Virus record (IMG/VR): IMGVR_UViG_3300010883_000187
Span: 1-34,213 of that record
DNA length: 34,213 nt
Direction: 5' to 3' (one strand)
Source: a virus
This document shows, piece after piece, positions 7,349 to 12,974 of the stretch. The notes under the pieces are model-generated. The model had not been told where the DNA came from. It did not search any database and saw nothing but the letters and a program-made list of their open reading frames with translations. The stretch's first letter is position 1; each line of letters starts with the position of its first letter. The position numbers and the translations under genes are program-made.

Positions 7349-8742
7349 TAGAATGGTCCTCCATTATTAGTTTCTATATTTGTACGTTGTTCTCTAGGAT
7401 GATACATATTATCATCACCCAAGTATGTACCATTTATTATTTCTGCATTGTCTTTCTCATATTTTATCCAATTTCTATTTACTAAATAATTAAATAAATT
7501 AGCGTACGTATTTCTGTATGCTTTTATCCACAACAAATAATATTTCAGATTAGCAGCTTTATCTCTAGCTAAATCTTGATACGATAATTGTGATGTATAA
7601 TGATACAATGATTGTGCAAATTCTAGATTTTTAAGTAATCTATCTACTTTTAGATTAGATCTAAAATATCGCAATTCTATTGTATGATTTGATACATTTA
7701 CTGCACCTCTACTTGCAGATCGTAATTTATGTTTAGCATATGTTGCAAATTCGTTAGGCTTTTGCATGTAACACCATTGACTACTATTGTCTATAGGTCT
7801 TTGTGCTATAGCAGCTATAAATTTAGGATTATCATAGTGCATAGATAAAAATGCGTAATACTGATATGTATTATTAAATACACCTTTATCTAAATGTATA
7901 TGTCCTCCACATGGTCCATAGAATGCTTTACTCCAACCTGCAGCTACTCTAAATGTTTGGAACTTATATTCTGTTAAATATAATCCAGCTTTCCATGCTC
8001 TTAATGTCATAGGCATTGATACATATTCTAAATCAACCGTACTGTCACTTTTGGCTATCCATACTGCTTCTGATTTTTTAGTTACTGCACCAAATGCAAT
8101 ATTTAATTTTGCTAACATATCATATGCTTTTACTCTTGGACTAGATGCTGTATGGCTATTATCATCTTCTGCGTAGAAACAATAGTCATCATCACAAAAT
8201 GTTTCCATATGTGTATCATGATCATAATCCTGTTCTCTACATTCTTCACATTGATTGTATCCAGAAGAAGAATTACGATAAATAATTTCTATTTCCATAC
8301 CCATTGGCACATATTGCATTAAGCTTGGTAAACTTGTACCTTTTTGTGTCATAGATTTGTAATAGTTATTTTCATTCCATTCTTGTTGGTTATACACTAT
8401 AAATTCAGCAGTATCTGGATTGAAATCCAATACTTTACTACCAAACGGTTTATGGTTATAAGCATATGGTTTTATATTTTGTGTTTTTATAGGATAATGT
8501 TTACCTATAATACTAGCATTAGATATGTCATTTGGATAAGATCGTTGTTGTAACTTATCCGGGACACTACTTTTTCCATATGAGTCGTCCATTGTATTGA
8601 GTAACTTTTCTAAATTCATTGCCGACAATGTATTAACATTCATAAATTTAGGTACTATCTTTTTAAAGTGACTATCAATAAAATGTAAACTTAACTTACT
8701 CATATTTGTACTATCTACACTTTGTTTACGTGTACCTTTCAT
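7348..8742 (-). CDS. Amidoligase (ATP-dependent COOH-NH2 ligase)
   Basis: A 464-aa protein with motifs of the amidoligase family, which has a glutamine-synthetase-like fold: GMEIEI (148-153), SDSTVDLEYVSMP (232-244), CGGHIHLDKG (278-287) and IELRYFRSNL (355-364). These form the ATP and metal site in the family. A Cys cluster directly after the first motif (C165, C168, C183, C188) looks like a zinc-binding insert. About 140 N-terminal residues precede the domain and are not recognised. Family members join an amine to a carboxylate on peptides, proteins or small molecules. The substrate here is unknown. It overlaps the upstream 63-aa gene by 4 nt and the amidotransferase by 1 nt. Confidence 0.85.
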   Translation of the reverse strand: MKGTRKQSVDSTNMSKLSLHFIDSHFKKIVPKFMNVNTLSAMNLEKLLNTMDDSYGKSSVPDKLQQRSYPNDISNASIIGKHYPIKTQNIKPYAYNHKPFGSKVLDFNPDTAEFIVYNQQEWNENNYYKSMTQKGTSLPSLMQYVPMGMEIEIIYRNSSSGYNQCEECREQDYDHDTHMETFCDDDYCFYAEDDNSHTASSPRVKAYDMLAKLNIAFGAVTKKSEAVWIAKSDSTVDLEYVSMPMTLRAWKAGLYLTEYKFQTFRVAAGWSKAFYGPCGGHIHLDKGVFNNTYQYYAFLSMHYDNPKFIAAIAQRPIDNSSQWCYMQKPNEFATYAKHKLRSASRGAVNVSNHTIELRYFRSNLKVDRLLKNLEFAQSLYHYTSQLSYQDLARDKAANLKYYLLWIKAYRNTYANLFNYLVNRNWIKYEKDNAEIINGTYLGDDNMYHPREQRTNIETNNGGPF

Positions 8743-8930
8743 TCTGTTCCTTCCACTTTTTCAATAATTTTATGCAGTTTCTTATACCCTTTAAGAAATT
8801 CCATATCTCCTACATAATGATTATTACTAACTTTATATAATGCAGCTAAGTTATTAATTGCTAGGTTTTCTATATCTTGTGTATATTCAACCATTTCTTC
8901 TGCTAATTTAATATATTTATTAGTTGTCAT
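8739..8930 (-). CDS. Small helical protein upstream of the amidoligase
   Basis: A 63-aa mostly helical protein (MTTNKYIKLAEEMVEYTQDI at the start) with no recognised family. GGAGGTAAAAA precedes the ATG. Its TGA overlaps the amidoligase ATG by 4 nt, and its own start overlaps the end of the 41-aa gene by 3 bases, so it is embedded in the coupled operon. Small size and strict coupling make an accessory subunit or a peptide substrate of the amidoligase possible; this is inference. Confidence 0.65.
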   Translation of the reverse strand: MTTNKYIKLAEEMVEYTQDIENLAINNLAALYKVSNNHYVGDMEFLKGYKKLHKIIEKVEGTE

Positions 8931-9052
8931 TTTTTACCTCCTGGATCACGACTTAATCTTTTTATTCTTTTTTCTATTAATCTTTGTATACTAAATAATT
9001 CTTTAACATCAGTAGAATTATTTATTATTTCTATTATTTCGTATAGTCTCAT
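8927..9052 (-). CDS. Small basic helical protein (41 aa)
   Basis: A 41-aa frame starting MRLYEIIEII and ending in a basic stretch, KRIKRLSRDPGGKK. The ATG follows GGAGGTGGCGTG at good spacing, and the TGA overlaps the next start. The N-terminal half looks like an amphipathic helix. It has no recognised family. Its site and overlaps support a real gene of the amidoligase operon. The GGK-K tail is partly imposed by the downstream ribosome binding site, which it encodes. Confidence 0.6.
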   Translation of the reverse strand: MRLYEIIEIINNSTDVKELFSIQRLIEKRIKRLSRDPGGKK

Positions 9053-9188
9053 CACGCCACCTCCATATTTTTATTCGAATGTTATAAAATTTATATAACA
9101 TAATATCTGTTAGCCAATTACTTATTACATAAGCACCGACAAGATAAACTGGAACAGATAACCAGAACATTATTTCTAATTTAATCAT
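9018..9188 (-). CDS. Single-pass membrane protein (56 aa)
   Basis: A 56-aa frame with one hydrophobic segment (about residues 7-23, MFWLSVPVYLVGAYVIS), followed by a positively charged, Trp-rich region (IRIKIWRWRDE). The positive residues after the helix suggest an N-out, C-in topology. AAAGGATAAAA precedes the ATG, and the gene overlaps its upstream neighbour by 8 nt and its downstream neighbour by 35 nt. The family is unknown. If real, it ties the amidoligase operon to the membrane. Confidence 0.55.
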   Translation of the reverse strand: MIKLEIMFWLSVPVYLVGAYVISNWLTDIMLYKFYNIRIKIWRWRDETIRNNRNNK

Positions 9189-9393
9189 TTTTATCCTTTT
9201 TTATAACTTGTACAACTTTTATAGTTGTGTAGCCGTCTTTAAACGCATTTACGTGTATTTTTGTTTCATCAAATGTATAACGTTTTTTAATACAGAACCA
9301 TAGTTCTTGTATAAGTAACGTCAACCATTCATCGTCTGTACCACCGTTAGATGGTATATCTTGTTGTTGAAGTTCGTATCTGATGTTTGTCAT
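9181..9393 (-). CDS. Unknown 70-aa protein
   Basis: A small soluble protein (starts MTNIRYELQQQDIPSNGG, ends VIKKDKND) with a central WLTLLIQELWFCIKK helix and two likely strands. No family is recognised. Its ATG overlaps the stop of the 105-aa gene (TAATG), and AGGTAGG lies upstream. It is the second gene of the amidoligase operon. Confidence 0.65.
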   Translation of the reverse strand: MTNIRYELQQQDIPSNGGTDDEWLTLLIQELWFCIKKRYTFDETKIHVNAFKDGYTTIKVVQVIKKDKND

Positions 9394-9710
9394 TACAAAC
9401 CTACCTGTAAGTTGCTAACAAATTCTGGTTGATTTTTAATAGCTAATTGATAACTGTCAAATATCCCACGATCATCTGCAACTTTTGCACGTCTGGTTGT
9501 CACGCCGTCGATATAGAAAAAGAAATAATAACCTCTATCTCTTTTATTTTTAAAGTATCTAACTTCTTGTATTGTTAGATGATTGTGCACAATACTCCAT
9601 ACATATTTTGTAGGGTATTTGCGTGGTCCACCGAAGTCTGGAAATCGCATAACACGATTACTAACTTGGCGTATAGATGCACCGTCTGGCACATTATATT
9701 TTCCGCTCAT
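9393..9710 (-). CDS. Unknown 105-aa basic protein, first of the amidoligase operon
   Basis: A 105-aa protein starting MSGKYNVPDGASIRQVSNRV. It has clusters of aromatic and basic residues (RYFKNKRDRGYYFFFYIDG) that suggest a small beta-sheet nucleic-acid-binding fold, but no family is recognised. I chose this start because GGAGGTAATT lies directly before it; an in-frame start 57 nt upstream has no such site. The 19-bp palindrome begins 28 nt upstream, so this gene is directly under its control. It could be the regulator itself. Confidence 0.65.
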   Translation of the reverse strand: MSGKYNVPDGASIRQVSNRVMRFPDFGGPRKYPTKYVWSIVHNHLTIQEVRYFKNKRDRGYYFFFYIDGVTTRRAKVADDRGIFDSYQLAIKNQPEFVSNLQVGL

Positions 9711-9738
9711 AATTACCTCCATATAATTATTACAATAA

Positions 9739-9757
9739 GTATACAACTGTTGTATAC
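9739..9757. promoter_or_regulatory. 19-bp palindromic operator
   Basis: GTATACAACTGTTGTATAC is a perfect inverted repeat of 9-bp arms about a single central base. It lies upstream of the leftward amidoligase operon and contains TATACT on the minus strand, usable as a -10 box. A dimeric repressor bound here would block the promoter. No clear -35 is seen. Confidence 0.6.
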
Positions 9758-9791
9758 CTACTAACACACAACATTGATAATGCGTTAGTAG
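9758..9791. other. Hairpin adjacent to the operator
   Basis: CTACTAAC and GTTAGTAG make an 8-bp perfect stem, with CATT and AATG forming a further 4 bp inside. It abuts the 19-bp palindrome. It could be a regulator site or part of the leader region. Confidence 0.4.
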
Positions 9792-9861
9792 CTATATTCC
9801 ATCCCCAGAGTTATCAACAAGAAAAGCAAGTAAGAAAGTTTAAAAAAAAAGCATAACACTT

Positions 9862-9906
9862 AAAAAAAACTAATCAATTAGTGGCTATGTAGGGGAACAT
9901 AACCAC
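9862..9906 (-). terminator. Leftward terminator after the CxxC micropeptide gene
   Basis: Read on the minus strand, GTGG-TATGT stems (9881-9906, one mismatch) are followed by ACTAAT/ATTAGT (9869-9882, 6 bp, 2-nt loop) and directly by eight T. The second stem with its T-run has the form of an intrinsic terminator. It ends the short 10428-9920 unit and implies that the amidoligase operon has its own promoter. Confidence 0.65.
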
Positions 9907-9919
9907 CAACCGATCTTTT

Positions 9920-10006
9920 TTAATTGAATAAATCCATATGACATCCATAACATAATCTATCAATTAAATCATGTTCTAGACTGTCACATAGATAACATTT
10001 CACCAT
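9920..10006 (-). CDS. CxxC-CxxC micropeptide (28 aa)
   Basis: A 28-residue frame starting MVKCYLCDS with a second pair CYGCH, so C4-C7 and C19-C22 form a minimal zinc-knuckle pattern. Its ATG shares one base with the TGA of the 140-aa gene (TGATG), indicating translational coupling. It ends before a terminator. Likely a small metal-binding adaptor; the partner is unknown. Confidence 0.55.
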   Translation of the reverse strand: MVKCYLCDSLEHDLIDRLCYGCHMDLFN

Positions 10007-10428
10007 CAGATTAACGAACTAACTTTTTGTTCAACTAACTCAACTTTACCAATATGAATCTTTTGATAATTCTTTTTAGTTTTTTCATCATAACTATCTT
10101 GACATCCATGAAAGTCAAACATAACTTTAACCGCACTATCCTCATCAACAGAATACCAATTCTGAGCTGGTCTATCTTTGAAGAAAGATTTAAGTTGCTC
10201 TCTAATAGCATTATATTGTGGATTTTTAGATACTGTAATATCTGCACCTCTACTAACATTCATGCCTTCAACACCGAAATCTAATATAATAGAGACACCA
10301 CCTAAGTATCTCTCACCAGTCATCGGATTTTGACGAATTGGAAATTCTAAATTATAAGAACCACCGCCTTTATTTTGATATGGTACTAATAAACCTACCA
10401 TTTTAGTATATTGTGTATCATCACTCAT
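10006..10428 (-). CDS. Unknown 140-aa protein beside the structured RNA locus
   Basis: A 140-aa soluble protein with predicted strands (MVGLLVPYQ, VSIILDFGVEG, AVKVMFDFHG, IHIGKVELVEQ) and a helix at IREQLKSFF. No family is recognised; the beta-rich form would suit a small DNA- or RNA-binding protein. The ATG follows AGGAGGTTAAA. That Shine-Dalgarno sequence is also the outermost part of the terminal helix of the neighbouring large structured RNA, in opposite sense. It may be an early gene near the origin. Confidence 0.65.
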   Translation of the reverse strand: MSDDTQYTKMVGLLVPYQNKGGGSYNLEFPIRQNPMTGERYLGGVSIILDFGVEGMNVSRGADITVSKNPQYNAIREQLKSFFKDRPAQNWYSVDEDSAVKVMFDFHGCQDSYDEKTKKNYQKIHIGKVELVEQKVSSLI

Positions 10429-10433
10429 TTTAA

Positions 10434-11130
10434 CCTCCTAGTTAATTGTTTATTTGTTGATAACTGCGCATGTTCATACTGCGACACTATGGAAATTACA
10501 ACTCGTACCAGCGGTCTGCAGAAGAAAAACGCACCGGTCTGCAGTCGCTTTGTTTGAAGACTTGTGCGTTTTTCACTCGAAGACATCTGGGACGAGTTGT
10601 AATTGGAACCCGTAGGGCATAAGCACTCAAGTGATCTACCAAAAATGGCGGCTCTGCCGGTATTTTTGGTAGTCATACAAAAACAAAGACTCGAGCTCGA
10701 TGCTCGTGCAGCAGCAGAATATTAGAACATCACTTACTGTAGACACTGTGGCTGCTGCATTTTTCGTCGACTTTTTGTACGCAGCTTGAGTGCTTTCTGT
10801 CGGTGTGGAACCAACTAATTGAGACCGGAGGGAAATAAGTTACAGAGATATGGCAAATCTTGACAACGCCTGAGTGGAGCGATTGTGGATTGCTCGTAAA
10901 TAAGGAGCGCTTGCGAGATTATTTACAATTCATGATTGTGTAACGAAGTCTTGCTTGCGTTGATTTACTCTTGTAAACAAGATAGCTTGCGGTTGGCATG
11001 TCGGCGATAACTTGGTTGAGTGGAGAGTCTCATTTAGTTCAGTGGAACACTTACAGACCTATGTAGTTTTGTAGTATGGTTATGCGCTGTTATCAACAAA
11101 TAAATAACTAACAAACAATTAACTAGGGGG
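10434..11130 (+). ncRNA. Giant structured noncoding RNA candidate (about 700 nt)
   Basis: No gene fits, yet the region folds as one nested structure. The closing helix pairs 10434-10448 with 11116-11130 (15 bp), 10449-10464 with 11089-11104 (16 bp, TTTATTTGTTGATAAC), 10466-10471 with 11082-11087 and 10475-10480 with 11073-11078. Inside lie three arms. Arm 1 pairs 10494-10506 with 10592-10604 (13 bp) and 10524-10534 with 10564-10574 (11 bp). Arm 2 is closed by 10621-10631/10785-10795 (11 bp) and holds hairpins 10636-10672 and 10677-10778. Arm 3 is closed by 10796-10806/11047-11057 and 10813-10825/11027-11039. Outside one internal loop, the imperfect positions that still pair (six) are G-U if the plus strand is the RNA and none is if it is the minus strand, so plus is favoured. 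GOLLD and ROOL are known phage RNAs of this size; I cannot tell whether this belongs to either. Confidence 0.7.
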
Positions 11131-11460
11131 TTGTCGCTAACAATATAACTAAGCATAACATATCGTGGTTTCTTTGGTTAAGCTTTCTTTTTAAAGAAAG
11201 GTGGTCTTAGATTTTTTGGTCAACCTTTTGTATCTTTACAAAAGTTTGTTGCAACTTGTTTGCAATTAAAATGTTTTTATTTTAAACTTTCTTTCTTGCT
11301 TTATAAACAAGGAGGGAGGCACGACTGACATTGTTTATAATAGGGAAGGGGGATCTTAGGTCACCAAACAAGAGAACAAGACAAACGACGAACATAAGAA
11401 GCCCCTTCCCTATACTAAGGAAAGTCCCCACATTAATTTTGCGAAAACCCTTAAAAACTC
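11131..11460. other. Intergenic region with long hairpins
   Basis: No convincing gene. Perfect stems are CTTTCTTT/AAAGAAAG (11183-11200, 2-nt loop), CTTTTGTA/TACAAAAG (11225-11244), TTATAAACAA/TTGTTTATAA (11301-11340, 10 bp) and ATAGGGAAGGGG/CCCCTTCCCTAT (11340-11351 with 11402-11413, 12 bp). The last has a further TCTTA/TAAGA stem inside. It may extend the large RNA or be a separate RNA or origin element. The GGAGGGAGG in the third loop is purine-rich. Confidence 0.55.
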
Positions 11461-11537
11461 TCAAAAACCTATATATAGACTGATTAATACATATATTGAT
11501 CATATATCCTTTACTAAGTCCCCTAAACAGAGTCCCA
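11461..11537. other. AT-rich stretch before the iterons
   Basis: The 11465-11512 stretch is almost wholly A and T (runs of ATATAT and TTAATA). Beside an iteron array and a helicase gene it is a natural candidate for the DNA unwinding element of an origin. Confidence 0.4.
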
Positions 11538-11700
11538 TTAGTCCCTTAGTCCACTCTAAAGAGTGGACATAAGTGGACTAACTTTGGCATTCTTAAAAAC
11601 CCTTATAGCTACTGGACTAAACATGAAACACTAGTAAACATTTGTGTTAGTTAGTCCAGGTGCCTTTGGACTAACTTTAGTCCATAACCTGTTGGACTAA
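11538..11700. repeat. Iteron-like array, probable replication origin or operator cluster
   Basis: Seven exact copies of TTAGTCCA or its complement TGGACTAA lie at 11546, 11574, 11613, 11651, 11667, 11677 and 11693, plus one-base variants near 11538 and 11564. Orientation alternates. Copies 11667 and 11677 form an 18-bp palindrome (TGGACTAACTTTAGTCCA), and 11549-11568 is an 8-bp hairpin built on the same core. Iterons upstream of a RepA-like helicase are typical of replication origins. The alternating order could also suit a repressor. Confidence 0.65.
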
Positions 11701-11720
11701 AATTACAGGTGTTGTAGTAT
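11692..11720 (+). promoter_or_regulatory. Candidate promoter for the helicase and late operon
   Basis: TTGGAC (11692-11697) and TAGTAT (11715-11720) are 17 bp apart, a sigma70-like spacing with imperfect boxes. The -35 lies inside the last iteron, so iteron binding would control transcription. The leader to the helicase ATG would be about 15 nt. Confidence 0.45.
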
Positions 11721-11742
11721 AACAATACGAATATGGAGGAAT

Positions 11743-12837
11743 ATGATTGTACCAGAAAGACTAAAGCTTTTATTAAAGCACCATCGGCAGGCAGATAACT
11801 ATCGTAAGTTAAAAGTCCTGAAGGGCGAAGACGTTACCAAGATAAAACCACCTGAATGGCTTATTGAGGATTTTATTATGGAAGAGGGTTTTACCGTACT
11901 GCACTCAGATGCAGGTGTAGGAAAAACATTTTTAGCTTTAGACTGGGCTAATACCATAGCCAATGGCTGGACATGGTTTGGTAAGAAGACACAGAAGACA
12001 ACAGTTTTATATGTACTAGCCGAAGGAATTGGGTACTTAGGTGCTCGTGTGAACGCTTGGAAGAACAGGAGAAATGCCTCCATATTTCCACCTGTCTTCT
12101 ATTACACGAGCGCGGTACCCTTATTTGCTCCACCAGGAAAACTTCCTACAACTGAGCAGCTAGATTTTTTAGACTTAGTTGAATCTGTGGACCCAGGACT
12201 TATTGTTATTGATACATTGCAGAGATGTACAGTTGGTGCTAATGAAAACCTGCAACAAGATATGGGTCAAGTGGTGGCTATGATAGATACACTAAGGCAA
12301 AATTTTAATACAGCTATCTTAGCAATACATCACGACACAAAATCTGGAGAGAGCATGAGAGGATCTTCTGTTATACGAGCATCAGCAGATACGACGATTC
12401 ACTTAACTGCACGAGGACAAGACTCTGGCTTTATAGAAATGGAATGTACTAAACAAAAAGATGCTGAGCCATTCAAGCCATGGTCTCTTATGTTAACTGC
12501 TGATAAAGAGAGTGGCTCTGCAGGGTTGAGTGCGTACCAAGAAGGTGTAAAAGCAAGAGATTACTCTCTGCTAAAAGCTTTAGGTGACATTACGACACAT
12601 AGAGGAGAGAAATTCTTTAATAAGGCTTGGAGAGAAGCTGCAAATATGGAGGGAGGTCGTTTTGAACGTCCAAAGGCTCAGCTTATCAGGGAAAACCTCG
12701 TAGAGCAAACTGGTGAGGGAAGATCTAAACAATATAGTGTAGCTAAGGAGGGTTGGGATATAATAGAGAGTGAAACTTCTAGACCTGTCCCTAGAGTTGA
12801 ACAGGTACAGGAGTCTCTGTTAGAGGAGGACGAATGA
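11743..12837 (+). CDS. RepA-like replicative helicase (AAA_25/RecA-fold ATPase)
   Basis: A 364-aa protein. Walker A is HSDAGVGKTF (54-63), Walker B is GLIVIDTLQ (152-160), and HHDTKSGESMRGSSVIRASAD (196-216) is the characteristic third block of RepA-type hexameric helicases. After about residue 270 a winged-helix-like tail follows (FFNKAWREAANMEGGRFERPKAQL). The enzyme should unwind the origin and drive the fork, working with the AEP primase and the iteron array upstream. The start follows ATGGAGGAAT. Its stop overlaps the next small gene (ATGA). It heads the long rightward block that continues into packaging and structural genes. Confidence 0.85.
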   Translation: MIVPERLKLLLKHHRQADNYRKLKVLKGEDVTKIKPPEWLIEDFIMEEGFTVLHSDAGVGKTFLALDWANTIANGWTWFGKKTQKTTVLYVLAEGIGYLGARVNAWKNRRNASIFPPVFYYTSAVPLFAPPGKLPTTEQLDFLDLVESVDPGLIVIDTLQRCTVGANENLQQDMGQVVAMIDTLRQNFNTAILAIHHDTKSGESMRGSSVIRASADTTIHLTARGQDSGFIEMECTKQKDAEPFKPWSLMLTADKESGSAGLSAYQEGVKARDYSLLKALGDITTHRGEKFFNKAWREAANMEGGRFERPKAQLIRENLVEQTGEGRSKQYSVAKEGWDIIESETSRPVPRVEQVQESLLEEDE

Positions 12838-12959
12838 AATGTCGAAGTTGTGGTGTAAAACAGGTTAATGTGTTTGGCGTACCTTCGCATATTAAAGCAG
12901 GTATGTGTAGGTCTTGTCGAGATATCTTGTCTAGGACATGGCGTAAATCTAAAACTTAG
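12834..12959 (+). CDS. Zinc-ribbon micropeptide (41 aa)
   Basis: A 41-residue basic frame with two CxxC pairs, CRSC (3-6) and CRSC (25-28), and an Arg/Lys-rich end (SRTWRKSKT). The ATG overlaps the helicase stop by 4 nt (ATGA). The paired CxxC spacing is that of a small zinc ribbon, probably nucleic-acid binding. It fills the gap before TerL. It resembles the 28-aa CxxC peptide on the other strand only in its cysteine pattern. Confidence 0.65.
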   Translation: MKCRSCGVKQVNVFGVPSHIKAGMCRSCRDILSRTWRKSKT

Positions 12960-12974
12960 TGTTATAGTAATTTT

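Noticed and set aside
10425-10676. 83-aa minus-strand frame inside the structured region
   Set aside because: Its sequence is set by the inverted repeats of the RNA candidate, it has no ribosome site, and its composition is unlike that of the neighbours.
10434-11130. Insertion element bounded by terminal inverted repeats
   Set aside because: The ends are inverted repeats, but there is no transposase and no target duplication visible, and the internal nested helices and G-U bias fit an RNA better.
10434-11460. tRNA genes within or beside the large RNA
   Set aside because: I looked because some giant phage RNAs lie near tRNAs, but found no cloverleaf with a proper T-arm and acceptor pairing.
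11282-11503. 73-aa minus-strand frame with a hydrophobic segment and AAAGGA before its ATG
   Set aside because: It runs through both arms of two perfect stems (10 and 12 bp), stands alone on its strand and resembles no family. It cannot be fully excluded; conservation in relatives would decide.
11538-11700. CRISPR array
   Set aside because: The repeated word is only 8 bp, in alternating orientation, with irregular spacing and no cas genes.
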